A stretch of DNA of 64,000 nucleotides from Cannabis sativa (GCF_029168945.1 NC_083601.1:31113660-31177659); one strand, 5' to 3'. Shown: positions 11,169 through 23,202, counted from the first letter of the stretch. Translations and numbers: made by a program. The notes: a model not told the origin generated them from the letters alone.

Positions 11169-12671
11169 TTTTAATTGTTTAACTCTAGTTAATTAAGTGA
11201 ACCACAGTGTAGTTTGTACTCAATGTTATTTAAATAAGATCTTTAGCTTTCATTTCCTTTCAAATTCTATAAAGCTTCTCAACGCTCCCCCAAGATTCTT
11301 CTAGACCAACGTTTTAAAAGTGCTTTTATTTTTTGATTTCTGATACCATAAAAATCAAGCAACCTCACACCATATTTCTTTTTCTCTCTCTCTCTCTCGT
11401 TTGTCCATTCTTCATTTACCAAAATCATATAAAGTACTACAGTTCATATGCTAAGGTTTAAGGGTATTATTATACAAGAGTTTCTGCTAGAACATTAAAT
11501 AAAAGATATAAGGTATGTATTTTTATTAAGAATATTGGTTTAGAATTTGATTTGATGTCATGATGCCTGAGTCAAATGTTCATGTATTTATGATTAAGGT
11601 ATTGTTCGAGTTGGTTTTCCTCTAAAAATTTTAAGTGCAATCAAAGGTTTCTCCACATTCGAGGTAAGGAAATTAAGTAGAAAAACATAAGTTTTCTGTA
11701 TGTAATAACATTCATAGGAAGAGCGAGAATAGTAAAAGAGAAGTTAACTAAGGTCTTCTGCCTGACTCTTTATTGTTTGTTATTTAATGTACTGTGTAAT
11801 ATATATTTAAATAATATGTTTATAAGATTCATGTTATTTATGTATGTTTACAGTATTAGAGCATGGCCATTGCTAAAGGTATATATTTAAATAATATGTT
11901 TATAAGATTCATGTTATTTAAGTATGTATGTAAATAGTGTGTTTATAAGATTCACATTATTTAATTATGATTGTTATGTTATTTAAATAATGTATAGTAG
12001 TTTGGCATTATTTAATTAGGTAGATTATAATGTGACATGGTTTGACCGAGAAGATAATGGTTAAATACTTGACTGTTGGGTCTATATGGTAGATAGGGGG
12101 CCATGTAGTAGTGGGTATGATTTTACTGAACCCAGCCCTCCGCCATTTAGTCCAATAGCTCAAGTTTATTTGCCAAAGTCGGACTCAGGCGTAATCATTA
12201 TTATGTGATTTAGCTTAGAACCTAGTTATTAGTGACTAGTGATATAATTAAGTTTATGTTTTGCTATCTGTCTAAATATGTGCATGTGCATTTTAGTTAG
12301 GATTTACTTTTATTTATGTGACTATCTAACACACATTTCCTTACTGAGTTTAGTAGCTCACCCTTATCAAATTACCATGTGTAGACCAAGGAGTCTAGAA
12401 TGCCGGTGGCGAGTGGAACTTTGGGTGCTTGTGTGTGTGAACTCGCTGAGGACCATATAACTGCGGGCGGTCTAAGGCGCTCTGTTTATTTATTTACGTT
12501 ATTAAACTTATGTCGCAATTATTTTAGTTATTAATTATTATGTCTTTTGTACGAAAACTGGCCAATTGTGAACATTTTCAAGTATTAAATAAAAATGCGA
12601 CATTATGTTTTTCTGCGTTTAACGCTTGTAAATAAATTAATATTTTTTATAAAAGTATGGGCGTTACAGTT

Positions 12672-12684
12672 TGGTATCAGAGCC
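12672..12684 (+). other. primer-binding site of the gypsy element
   Basis: TGGTATCAGAGCC, complementary to initiator tRNA-Met, three bases after the 5' LTR end at 12668. Confidence 0.95.
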
Positions 12685-13214
12685 ACAGTTATATCGTTCC
12701 CGAACGTTCTCACGAGTTACACACATCGGCTAAAAAGTCTCCGCTTGTTACCAAGTAAGTCTCATTTTGTATGCTTGCATTTTATGTGTATTTGTGTAAT
12801 TTCCAAATTTACATTTTACTTCAAAAAAAAAAAAACCCCTTAGTACCAATATCCAAGTTTAGGTACTACCCATATGAAATAATTATTTTTAATATCTTCA
12901 TAAAAATTTATTTTAAGAAATTTCTTAGGTCAAATTTTAGAAGTTGATTTTAGTTAGCACCATATGACTTTTGAAAAAAAAAATGAATTTTTTTTTTAAG
13001 TAAACCATATAAAAATATGTTTTATTATTTTCTTTTACGTGATTATAGAGATTATTTTGTGAACTGTTATGTTAATAGGGAGAAACTTTTCTTTTATAGA
13101 AAAATAATTAGTTGATTTTATCTACTAGGAATATTATAAATTATTCAAATAGTTAGGTTAGTTTTTTTTAGGAATTTTTATTTTAGAAGAATTAGAACTA
13201 AATATTAAGAGACA

Positions 13215-14009
13215 ATGTTGCTTAGACGATCAAGTCGTCTCAATGGAAACAATCAAGAAGGAGGAGCTTCAACACCTACAAGAAGTTTAAGAAGGAGACG
13301 ATTTACAAGGCTAGGATAGTCGTGGTGGACGACAAGGATAATGAGTTGCACTATTACGGAAGAGGTGTCCGCGTAAGTACATAACAATTCATAAGCTGAG
13401 TTGAGAGGATGCTCATTTTTGCGGGTAGTTGGTGCAAGAGAATTCCAAGCTTATGGAATGGCTCCAAGCTCAGGATGAAAAGTTGCATTGCAATAAGCAG
13501 TAAAGCACGAGGAATTTAGTTCAACAGCCAACACACTGCTTTAAGCCATCACATGAAAGAATGAAAAAAAAAACCATCGACATTTGAAGGAGGCTCTAAT
13601 CGATGAGAGGGGAAGGAATGACGAAGGATTGTAGCACCCATATTGGGATATACGGAACTCAATAAAAGACAACTGACGAATGACTTGATAGAGCTGGAAA
13701 TGAAGGATCATGACGTTGCACTTGATATGGATTGGCTATCCATTCATCTATTGCTGAAAGTATTTGGTCGCTTTTGGAAACAAAGGCCGGAGACCAAATT
13801 ACTTTCAAAGAAGTTAAGCTAGCCTTATGAATTTCTTTAATCTCATCCTTAAAGATTAGCCAGATAAGGAAGGTATGGTGTCAGGCGTTGTTGGCCAATG
13901 TAATGCACAAAGCACTTGAGACACAACTAACGATGAAAAACACGCACATAATCTGTGAATTCCAAAAGGTCTTTTAAGAGATCTATCGGGGATAACCTCA
14001 GACAATGAC
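13215..14009 (+). pseudogene. gag/protease remnant of the gypsy element
   Basis: A start codon at 13215 opens a 34-codon frame (MLLRRSSRLNGNN...) that stops at 13317-13319. No CCHC knuckle is found. Around 13720-13745 the phrase DVALDMDWLS resembles the MDWLS region at the end of gypsy protease. The space is too small for a normal gag plus protease, so most of it has been deleted. The call rests on position and this short motif only. Confidence 0.5.
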
Positions 14010-14862
14010 GTGGAGTTCATCATCAAGTTAGCTCCAAGAATGCTTCAATTTTGAAGGCTCCATACAAAATGGTGATTAACAAGCTGTAGAAACTCAAAGT
14101 ATAGCTACAAGAGCTCCTATACAAAGGGATCTTTAGACCAAGTTTCTCACCTTGGGGTGCTCTAGTAATCTTTATCAAGAAGAAAGATGGAAGCACGAGG
14201 ATGTTCATAGACTATCGTGAGCTCAACAAGGTGACCATCAAGAATAAGTACCATTTTCCAAGGATTGACGATCTATTTAATCAATTGCAAGGCTCGACTG
14301 TGTTCTCAAAGATAGATCTAAGATCTGGGTATCACCAGTTGAAGGTCCGAAAGGAAGACATACCCAAGACAGTATTCAGAACACGGTATGGACACTATGA
14401 GTTTTTAGTAATGTCTTTTGGACTAACTAATGCCCCAGCAACCTTCATGGATATGATGAATAGGGTGTTCAAGGAGTACCTAAATAAGTTTGTTGTTGTA
14501 TTCATTGATGACATTCTTATCTACTCCAAAATTGTGGAAGAACATGTGGAACACCTGAGGATGACTCTAAACCGACTTAAGGAGAACCAACTATACGCCA
14601 AATTCAAGAAATGTGAATTCTGGTTAGAGAAGGTAGCATTCCTAGGCGATATAGTTTCCAAATATGGAGTCGAGGTGGATCCTACAAAGATCAAAGCGGT
14701 CAAGAGCTGGCCAACACCTAAGACTGCAAGTGAAGTAAGAAGCTGGTTACTATAGACGCTTCCTTGAAGGATTTTTCAAGATTGCAACTCCTCTAACCAA
14801 CTTGACTTGTTGACTTGAAAGACGCAGATGTTTGTCTGGTTAGAATAGTGTGAGGGTAGCTT
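14010..14862 (+). pseudogene. gypsy reverse transcriptase, 5' half of split pol
   Basis: From about 14140 the reading shows FSPWGA, then an open frame 14201-14755 with [36 protein letters not shown] and the catalytic core [13 protein letters not shown] (the YxDD-like motif in gypsy form). It continues through [14 protein letters not shown] to [12 protein letters not shown], where a frame change and stop occur. A few disrupted codons lead to FVW, and the frame is then cut at 14862 by the nested block; it resumes at 21235 with SFQTLKDKL. The upstream part (14010-14200) matches family sequence only in pieces. It is dead as an enzyme. Confidence 0.92.
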
Positions 14863-15294
14863 TGTAACGTCCCCGCTTCAAGCCTCCATTGGGCCCTTAC
14901 ACCCACGGACTAATGGCTCTTATACACGAGTACGCCACTCTGGCTGCTTCCTGGATTGATGACTGACCCTACAGACCAACACAGGTGTTTCCAGCGTGCT
15001 TTGTCCTCACTCACACGCATCTTGGGAAAACTTCCCAGGAGGTCACCCATCCTTGAAATTGCTCCAGGCCAGCACGCTTAACTGTGGAGTTCTTTCGAGA
15101 TGGGCTACCGAAAAACAAGATGCACCTTGTTGACATAGGTAGTACCAATCAATCCATTTAAACCCTCTTCAACTGTGTAGTCCCATACCTACACAGTCTC
15201 AGAATCATCCCACTTGACCTTCCCCAGGCGATGTGGGATTGCACAGCTTACCCGGTATTTCCTCTTATGGATCACGGGACTACTGACTGTCACA
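14863..15294 (-). repeat. Cassandra left LTR (3' LTR in element orientation)
   Basis: 432 bp from TGTAACGTCCCC to GACTGTCACA. It differs from the right LTR by about three changes, for example GGCCAGCAC against GGCCAAGCAC. Confidence 0.92.
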
Positions 15295-15366
15295 ATCACC
15301 CCCCCTTACGGGGTCCGACGTCCTCGTCGACCACACTTCCGGCTGGGTCAAGGCTCTGATACCATT

Positions 15367-15799
15367 TGTAACGTCCCCGCTTCAAGCCTCCATTGGGCCC
15401 TTACACCCACGGACTAATGGCTCTTATACACGAGTACGCCACTCTGGCTGCTTCCTGGATTGATGACTGACCCTACAGACCAACACAGGTGTTTCCAGCG
15501 TGCTTTGTCCTCACTCACACGCATCCTGGGAAAACTTCCCAGGAGGTCACCCATCCTTGAAATTGCTCCAGGCCAAGCACGCTTAACTGTGGAGTTCTTT
15601 CGAGATGGGCTACCGAAAAACAAGATGCACCTTGTTGACATAGGTAGTACCAATCAATCCATTTAAACCCTCTTCAACTGTGTAGTCCCATACCTACACA
15701 GTCTCAGAATCATCCCACTTGACCTTCCCCAGGCGATGTGGGATTGCACAGCTTACCCGGTATTTCCCCTTATGGATCACGGGACTACTGACTGTCACA
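15367..15799 (-). repeat. Cassandra right LTR (5' LTR in element orientation)
   Basis: 433 bp with the same ends as the left LTR. The base after it is the start of ATTTAAACTC, which does not repeat the AGCTT found to the left of the element. Confidence 0.92.
15530..15650 (-). other. 5S rRNA-like pol III promoter region in a Cassandra LTR
   Basis: On the minus strand GTTAAGCGTGCTTGGCC corresponds to the 5S box A region and GGATGGGTGACCTCCTGGGA to the box C region, in the order and spacing of 5S rRNA. In Cassandra this segment supplies an internal pol III promoter. The surrounding bases diverge from a real 5S gene. An equivalent copy lies in the left LTR near 15025-15140. Confidence 0.88.
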
Positions 15800-17379
15800 A
15801 TTTAAACTCTTTATGTATTGAAATATGATTTATGATTTGTTATTATGAATATGTATATGGTACTGAGAATGTGTGGTATGGACACAATATGAGTTTGTGA
15901 ATTGATATATTGATTAGGGTTGTTTTGACTTGTATATGTTGTATGTTGCATTCATATATTGCTTGTTGTATGCTGCAAGTTGTATGCTAACGTCTCAGGT
16001 AAAGTGAGGGACCATGGTGGGGTATGATACGGGGTAAGGCCGTTGAATGTAGAGATACCCTACCCTGCATTTTTCTAAGTCGTGTTTGAAATTATTATGG
16101 TGGGGTATGATACGGGATAAGGCCGTTGAATGTAGAGATACCCTACCCTACATTTGTCTGATTCGTGTATGACATTGTTATAGTGGGGTATGATCCAGTG
16201 ATGTTACTGTTGAATATAGAGATACCCTATCCTATAACAATGGTAGGGCTACATAGGCCCAGTTTATTATATGGGCAGATTAGGCCCAGGATATTGTAAG
16301 GCCAGGCTAGGCCCAGGTTATGTAAGTAATGGCTATGATATGCCAATGTTATGGTAAAGACATGATATGATTGAAATCATTTTTATATGTTATTGCTATG
16401 ATTGTGCTATGAGCATGATGTTAGGGTTGTGATCCCTACATATATGTAATGGTTTCGTTTAGTACAAATAAATGGTATATGATTAAGCGAGTAAAGAAAA
16501 ATATATATGAGAATTGGATTAAGCGATTTTCGTTCTCGAGTTATTCTTAGAAAGAGTGATTTTGATAGTAAATTTTATTCATATTTCATTAGTTGGATGG
16601 ATTAGTAAATGTTTCTTTTATAGTGATATGCATGTAGCTCATTCCTGAGAGTATGTTAACTTGTATGCTTCTAAGCCTATATATTGGCTAGCTCGCATGT
16701 GTAAGAAGACCTTTAACGATCTTTAGCTTACATGTAGTTCATGTAATTTATAGAAGACATGTGGTCTGTTTGAATGACATCGGTTTGTTGATGATATATT
16801 GGATCGTTATGTGTAGGGCAACATTCTTAATAATTATGCTACGTAACTATAATAACGGAATTGTAGCTTTATGGAGGAAATTAAGTTAAAAAAAAATTAA
16901 CATTCAATGAAAGAATGGGAACAATTAAAGAGAAGTTTGCATAAGTTCTTCTATCATACTCTTTGTTGTTTGTTATTTTTGTATTGTATAATGTGTTCTC
17001 AAGTGACATATAAGGATGTTCATTAGAGAATAAATAGTTTAACTCTTAATGACATGTAAGGATGTTAATAAGAGAAGAATTTTTTTACAAAATTACGAGC
17101 ATGTTATTGCAAAACTTATGTATTTAAAGCACGTATATGTAAGTTATTGGGATGGAGTATGTTTTGTTATTTAAGTAATGTATAAAGGAATAACTATACT
17201 TAAATTAGACTGTATATGTTATGTGTTGTAGTTTGACCAATAAGATAAAAGTTAAGTACATATTTGTTGGGTCCATAAGGTAGATAAGGAGGTCATGTAG
17301 TAAGTGGTGACAAACATGAAGTCCCTCGTGTATTTGGTAGTTAAATTTCGAGGACGAAATTTCTTTAAGGAGGGTAGAA
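15800..17379. other. unassigned LTR-element DNA between Cassandra and a gypsy LTR
   Basis: AT-rich sequence with no genes. Part of it (about 16910-17330) is a diverged relative of the main gypsy LTR, for example the phrase around GGTAGATAAGGAGGTCATGTAG. The end (17345-17378) reads ATTTCGAGGACGAAATTTC and a polypurine AAGGAGGGTAGA, the usual 3' end of a gypsy internal region. A triplicated 83-bp unit lies at 16015-16262. Confidence 0.6.
16015..16262. repeat. three tandem copies of an 83-bp unit
   Basis: Units start TGGTGGGGTATGATACGGGG (16015), TGGTGGGGTATGATACGGGA (16098) and TAGTGGGGTATGATCCAGTG (16181), each ending in GAGATACCCTA(C/T)CCT. The third is most diverged. Confidence 0.88.
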
Positions 17380-17427
17380 TGTAATACCCGGTAAAAATAT
17401 ACATATATTTTAAATTTTATTTGATAT

Positions 17428-18809
17428 TGTTAGGTTATTTTTAGTATTGATTTTAGATTAAGTTTAGTATATTTTTAATTGAGTTTTAATCGTGTTTGGA
17501 GCATTTTTACGCTTGTTATCTTTTATTTTTGCAGATTTAAAATAGAAGAAGATTAGAAAAATATCAGAGAAAAAGATGGGAAAAGATAAAAATATCATGA
17601 TATTTAAAATAGAGAAAACTGTGCAAGAAAATAAAGCTGAAACTTCAAGCCTGAATTCGACTGTCTTTTGATTGGATTTTGGAAAAAGTCAAAACATAAA
17701 AGTTCTAGATCTCTCTTTTATCTTTCCAGAACATCTTGAATCATCCAATTCCGAGCAATATTGAGAGAGTTATGGCCAAAATACTATCAGTCGACGCAGC
17801 AGAAAAATCGCTTCCAACACGGGCCGCGGCATGGCTTTAGCATGCCGCGGCCCGCCTCCCTAAACAGCACAAAAATCGTATTTTTATCTCACGTGGGTGT
17901 TGGGGGTTTCCTAGTTTGAATGGGCATTTAACATGTGCGATTTTCCATCTTTTTAGGCCCTGAATGCCTATATAAAGGGAAGAAGGGAGTTGATTTCAGC
18001 AAGCAATTTCAGAGAGAATTCAGATACAGAGTGGAGAGATCAACTGCAATATTGAAGGCATTCTTCAGAGGGTTTTCAGCATTCTTCTCTTCTTCTCTTC
18101 TCTATTTTCATCTCTTTTCTTAAAGTTAATATGTGTAATTGTGCTTCAGTAAACATGAGTAACTAAACACTTTAATTAGGGTTAGATGGATATTGTTTAA
18201 CATTGTTTTATGATTTTAATATGATTAATTTTCCCCCTAATTTCTATGTATTCTATTTTACTTGTACTTAATTTCTTTTAATTGTCTGGCCACCAATTAA
18301 CTGTTTATGATTTTGATGCGAGATCTGAGAAGTGAGTGTCAAATATGCTATAGTAGAATAGAACTGAATTTCGATATAGGACGAGAGTACCTATATGGTT
18401 TAGATATCTTATAGGGTTTCTGTGTTTAATGCCTGTTGCATGTTAAATTTATCACGAGAGTAGAAAGTTTACATGTAATTGAGGTTTATATATCTGAGAA
18501 GACTATAAATTACCTTAGTAAACCTGCTATTGCATAGAAATTAATATTAGGAAAATAATCATATTAGGCCATATTCAATAGAAACAATTGAAATCGAAGC
18601 CCTAGTTTTTATTAACTTTCAATTTTCTTGAATAATTGTTTCTTACTAGTTTCTTATTCTTAATTCTTTCTTTATTTTTATTTAACCAAATAGAAGTAAA
18701 ATTTTAATTTTAACGTACTTAACTACACTCCCTGTGGGATCGACCTCACTCTTGGTGAGTCTACTACTTTAAACGATACGTACACTTGCGTGTGCTAAAT
18801 ATCGCAACA
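17428..18809. mobile_element. solo LTR, 1382 bp, with GATAT target duplication
   Basis: Ends TGTTAGG and CGCAACA; flanked by GATAT at 17423-17427 and 18810-18814. Near its right end it holds CCCTGTGGGATCGACCTCAC, a phrase I associate with long-LTR gypsy families (Tat/Athila/Ogre-like); that family link is from memory. It holds a TATATAAAGG motif near 17970 and a strong GC-rich palindrome at 17821-17853. No internal domain remains. Confidence 0.88.
17821..17853. repeat. perfect GC-rich hairpin, 13-bp stem
   Basis: GGGCCGCGGCATG (17821-17833), loop GCTTTAG, then CATGCCGCGGCCC (17841-17853). It is an isolated GC island in an AT-rich LTR, upstream of the probable TATA box. Confidence 0.93.
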
Positions 18810-21234
18810 GATATACAATTTGTGTGAGAATAAGTATTTATTTATTTCTACTAATAGTGAATAGAGACTATTGCTTAAAATAGTATTGATAGATTTCTAA
18901 ACATAGTTGAAATTATAGTAAGTGTCAAGGTAAAATTATGGTGTTTTTACGAATTAGGATAATTACTCAATTAAAGCCCAATATGAAAGTCTATTAGAGT
19001 TTTATAGATTATTTAGTGGGTTTAATTTATTGTATGAGTGCATGAAATAACATTATAATGGAATTAATGTCACAAAAATTCGTAGGTTTGGATAAATTCG
19101 CAGGATTAAAAACTGTTTTACTAAAATGATCATATCTAGAGTTTTAGAGCTCCAATTGAGGTGATTCCAGTGGCGTTGGAAAGATAATTCAAAAATCTAT
19201 AAATTTTGTAGAAATAGTTATATCATAATTCGGAATTTTTCTGGGTGAAAACTGAGCCTAAAGTTACGAAATAAAGGGCTTACTTTTAAAATTTAAAAAT
19301 TTAGATATTTGTTGATTTAATAAAATTTTAGCATTTTATTATATATTATTATTTTTAGTTAACCTAAACCTATCAGAATACGATATCTCATAATCTTTTT
19401 ATCAAACCCTAAACTATCATAATTTTATTTTTCCTCTCCAAACCAATTAGTCAAAGCCTCATTCTTCTTCATGTTTGCTCCTAATCAAGGCTTGCGGGCT
19501 TGAGACATCAAATAGAAATTTGTGAAGAGGTATGAAATATTTTCTTGCTCAATAATGCTAAATGTTATCTAGGGTTCGGATCTATTATATTTTTTCGTTT
19601 TCAGAAAAATAAGTTTCAGTAAAGTGATGATATCTCTCTTGATATTGATCCGTTTTTAGAGATTTTTATATCGTTGGAAAGCTTATTCGATTTCCCATAA
19701 GTTTTATGAAGAAACTTTTTGCTAATTCAAAGTCATACTATGTCAAAAAGTTAGTTTTATTCAATATCATGTGATTCGTTTCTTGAATCTTGTTCTGGCA
19801 AAACTGTTTTGGTAAAATTGTAATATCTCTTTGAATATAATTCCAATTTCAAAGATTTTGGTATCATTAGAAAGGGAATTTATTTACTAAAACTTTGATG
19901 AAGATGTTATCTTCTAGTTCTGAACCATTCAATGTCAAAAGTTTGTATTTTTGCTAAGTTGTGTAATTCGTTACTCCATATTCTTTCTCAGAAATAGTTT
20001 CAGTAAAACAATCATAACTCCCTCAGTTTTAATCCATTTTTAATGATCTTTATATCATTGGAAAGATAATAAAATTTCCTATAATTTTTATGAAGACAAC
20101 TTTCACTGAATTAGTATAGTTGTTGGTCAAAAATAGTGATCTTTCTGCTGTACTGTAAGAGTATGAATTTTAATGTTAGGGCCTTGAACCATGTGTTGTT
20201 ATAGGTAGTAATGACGAGATAACAAGTCTTAAGCAGCGGAATTTGAGGATCTTGTCCTCAACAAGAAAATTCATTGAGGTGCTTGGAGTAGCAGGAAGGT
20301 GTTCTTAACAACTGAGGTAAGAAGAGTGGACATCTGTGCACAGGGTGTATGTTGAAACATACAACTGTATTATGGGTTTGTATTTACATGTTTTATGGTA
20401 GATTGTTGTTTTATGCTAATGTTATTAGTGTGTGATAGTGATAAGGCTTTTGACTGTTTGTGTGAGGATAGCACTTATAGGATAGGTTTTCTGCTGCTGG
20501 TGTGAGCATAGCACTGCAGGATATATATTTTTGGCTGCTTGTATGGGTTTACTTGCAGGTTATCCTTTCATGGGTGAGTACAACTTGTGATAAGGGATTG
20601 CCTTATTGGATGTCGAGTGTGAGAACAGCACAGGGCAGGGCAAGTTACACTTCATGTCTGATCAACATGAGTGGGAGTAGATTATCGTATGTGAGGACAA
20701 TGTGCGATAAGATACTATGTGTTATGTGTGTGAGTATAGCATGCATTAAGATTACACTGTGATATGATGTTGTATTGTATGTGAGAATAATATGTGATAT
20801 GACATGTCGTTATATGTATGCAAGTATGGTATGAGTTAATTTGATGTTGTGATATTGTTATACTTATGACTATGTTATCTAGTTGGGGGGTTATGTCCTA
20901 CATAGTTCTTCTTACTGGGCGTTAGCTCACGGGTACTCTGTGTGCAGGTAAAGACAAAACTAAACAGTGAGGATGGCGAGCTCGAGGCGTGGATTACATG
21001 TTAGGGGATTGTCACGATGTTTTGGTTTAAAAATATTTCATTTAAGATTATGATTCAAATAGTTTTTGTAAGGCTTTATATTTTAAAGTTATGAATAAAT
21101 AAATGTTTTGTTTTAAAAATAATGAGATCTCATGCTTAGTTATTTTTTTATTAAAGAAGTCTTTTATTGTCTTTATCTTAAATGGTTTTAAACGGACTAG
21201 CTAGTGTGACGTCTCGGGAAATCGGGGCGTTACA

Positions 21235-23167
21235 AGCTTCCAAACACTTAAGGACAAACTAATAACAGTCCCTGTATTATGTGTTCCCAATAACAAGGAT
21301 AAGTTTGTGGTGTACTTTGATGCATCGAAACAAGGGCTGGGATGCGTGCTAATGCAAAATGACAAAGTATTAGCATATGCCTCAAGACAACTTAAGGAGT
21401 ATGAACAAAGGTACCCAACACACGATCTAGAGTTGGCAGCAGTAGTTTTTGCGCTAAAATATGGAGGCACTATCTCTACAGGGACAAATGTGAAATTTAT
21501 ACCGAACACAAGAGCCTGAAGTACTTCTTTACGCAAAAGGAACTCAACATGAGGCAGAGGCGATGGCTAGTGCTTGTTAAGGACTATGATTGTGAAATCC
21601 ACTACCACCCGAGGAAGGCCAACATAATATTATGCCAGTGTGGCAATACTAGCACAAATGGAAAAGTCACTACAATAAGAACTCCAAAGAAGTGGTATGT
21701 AGATCATTACACTTAAACTAGCTAACCTAACCATTGTCTCAACGCTGCTACAGGAACTTAAAGATGCACAGATTGTTGATGAGTTCTTACAGAAGAAAAG
21801 AGCAGGCTTGCCAGAGACGAAGGCAAAGGATTTCTCCGAAGGTACAGACAGCATGCTGTGGTATAAGGGAAGCGTGTGTGTAGCCAACGACATAGAGCTT
21901 AAAAGAAAGATCATGATGGAAGCACACACTACACCCTACTCAATGCATCCAGGGTCAACCAAAATGTACAATGACTTAAAAACCTTGTATTGGTGGCCAG
22001 GGATGAAGAAGGATGTAGCTGAATTTGTAGCTAGATGCCTCACATGTCAACAAGTTAAGGCTGAACATCAGAGACCAGCAAGGATGTTGCAACCCCTAGA
22101 AATCCCTGAATGGAAGTGGGAAGATATAGCCATGGATTTTGTGACAGGACTACCCCGAACAACCAAGCAACACAACTCAGTTTAGGTAATCATAGACAGA
22201 CTCACCAACTCAGCCAGTAAAGTCTACTTACATCGCAGAGCAGTATGCTAACCTGTACGTGCAAGAGATATTGAGGCTGCATGGAGTTTCAAAGACGATA
22301 GTCTCTAATAGAGGTTCAGTATTCACCTCCAAGTTTTGGGAGAGTCTACATAAGGCAATGGGGACACGATTGTAATTAAGTACAACATTTCATCCCCAAA
22401 CAGATGGACAATCTGAACGCACCATCCAAATACTCGAGGATATGCTTCGAGCGTGTGCACTGGACTTCACTGGCTCGTGGAGTAAGTATTTACCTCTAAT
22501 GGAGTTCTCCTACAATAATAGCTATCAAGCCACAATCAAAATGACACCATATGAGATGTTGTATAGACGAAAATGTAGATCACCGCTTCATTGGGATGAA
22601 GTTGGAGAAAGACGCTACTTAGGTCCAGAAGCAGTTAGAGAAGCTTCAGAAGTAGTTGAAAAGATACGACAAAGGATGCTCACCGCCCAAAGTAGACAGA
22701 AAAGTTATGCAGATTTGAAAAGACGGGAGGTTGAGTTTTCTGTAGGGGACTTAGTGTTCTTGAAGGTATCACCTATGAAGGGGATTATGCATTTCGGAAA
22801 ACGGGGAAAGTTAAGCCCAAGATTTATAGGTCCTTTTGAGATACTAGACAGAGTTGGTCAAGTAGCTTACCGTTTGGCCCTACCGCCAACATTAGCAGAA
22901 ACACATAATGTTTTTCACATTTCCATGTTACGGAAGTATGTACCTGATCCGACACATGTGCTTAAATACGAGAACTTGAACTTGCAGCAGGATATGAGTT
23001 ATATGGCACGGCCTGTGCACGTGATAGAAAAAAGAATAAAGGTCTTACAAAATAAGACTATACCCTTAGTCAAAATCTTATGGAGTGATAGTTCTGATAG
23101 AGAAGCGACATGAGAGTTGGAGAAGGACATGCAGAATCAGTACCCCAAGTTATTCTCAAGTAAGTAA
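21235..23167 (+). pseudogene. gypsy pol 3' part: RNase H, integrase, chromodomain
   Basis: It continues the split pol after the nested block. RNase [18 protein letters not shown] and [11 protein letters not shown] (21300-21470), then a frame break. Integrase zinc finger: HxnH and CLTCQQ within the open frame 21808-22185. A stop follows QHNSV, and the catalytic core is broken between 22186 and 22440. An open frame 22442-23113 then carries the integrase C-terminal region (GDLVFLKVSPMKG, HNVFHISMLRKY) and the chromodomain start. TGA at 23111-23113 replaces the expected tryptophan before ELEKDMQNQYPKLFSSK and the final stop at 23165-23167. At least three lesions make it non-functional. Confidence 0.92.
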
Positions 23168-23202
23168 ATTTCGAGGACGAAATTCCTTTAAGGAGGGTAG
23201 AT

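Larger units (their letters stand above)
5996..12668 (+). repeat. 5' LTR of the gypsy element, interrupted by three insertions
   Basis: It aligns along its whole length with the 3' LTR (23203-25588) once three insertions are taken out: 6479-7230, 7535-9657 and 9748-11168. The remaining about 2.38 kb matches the 2386 bp of the 3' LTR. It ends GGGCGTTACA at 12668. The first seven bases of the 3' LTR (TGTAATA) are missing here, so the left flank CTATA joins directly to ACTAAAATATT. Confidence 0.92.
14863..15799 (-). mobile_element. Cassandra TRIM retrotransposon (5S-like LTRs), 937 bp
   Basis: Two direct LTRs (14863-15294 and 15367-15799) enclose only 72 bp. In minus orientation the short interior starts with the primer-binding site TGGTATCAGAGCC (15352-15364) and ends with a purine-rich tract (GTAAGGGGGGGTGAT, near 15295-15310). 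The LTRs contain a 5S-rRNA-like segment in sense orientation. This is the definition of Cassandra, a terminal-repeat retrotransposon in miniature with no coding capacity. I see only about three differences between the LTRs, so it is young. Confidence 0.93.
14863..21234. mobile_element. nested LTR-element block splitting gypsy pol
   Basis: Flanked by the exact 5-bp duplication AGCTT (14858-14862 and 21235-21239), and the pol reading frame is continuous across one copy. The block starts TGTAACG and ends GGGCGTTACA. Its right part is a gypsy LTR preceded by a polypurine tract. Its left end, however, coincides with the edge of a Cassandra TRIM. The two ends therefore belong to different element families, which calls for a later rearrangement. 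Confidence 0.85.
17380..21234 (+). repeat. gypsy LTR (second element), interrupted by a solo LTR
   Basis: It starts TGTAATACCCGG directly after a polypurine tract and ends ATCGGGGCGTTACA, followed by the AGCTT target duplication, so it is a 3' LTR in plus orientation. Minus the nested solo LTR (17428-18809 plus 5 bp) it measures about 2.47 kb, close to the main gypsy LTR. Its own pol and complete 5' LTR are absent. Confidence 0.82.

Noticed and set aside
12278..12460. A 60-codon frame also found at 25197-25379
   Set aside because: Its near-identical repetition is explained by the two LTRs of the gypsy element; no protein family is recognised.
15025..15650. Possible 5S rRNA genes
   Set aside because: Only the internal-promoter-like core matches 5S rRNA, and it lies in the LTRs of a Cassandra element, so it is not a 5S gene.
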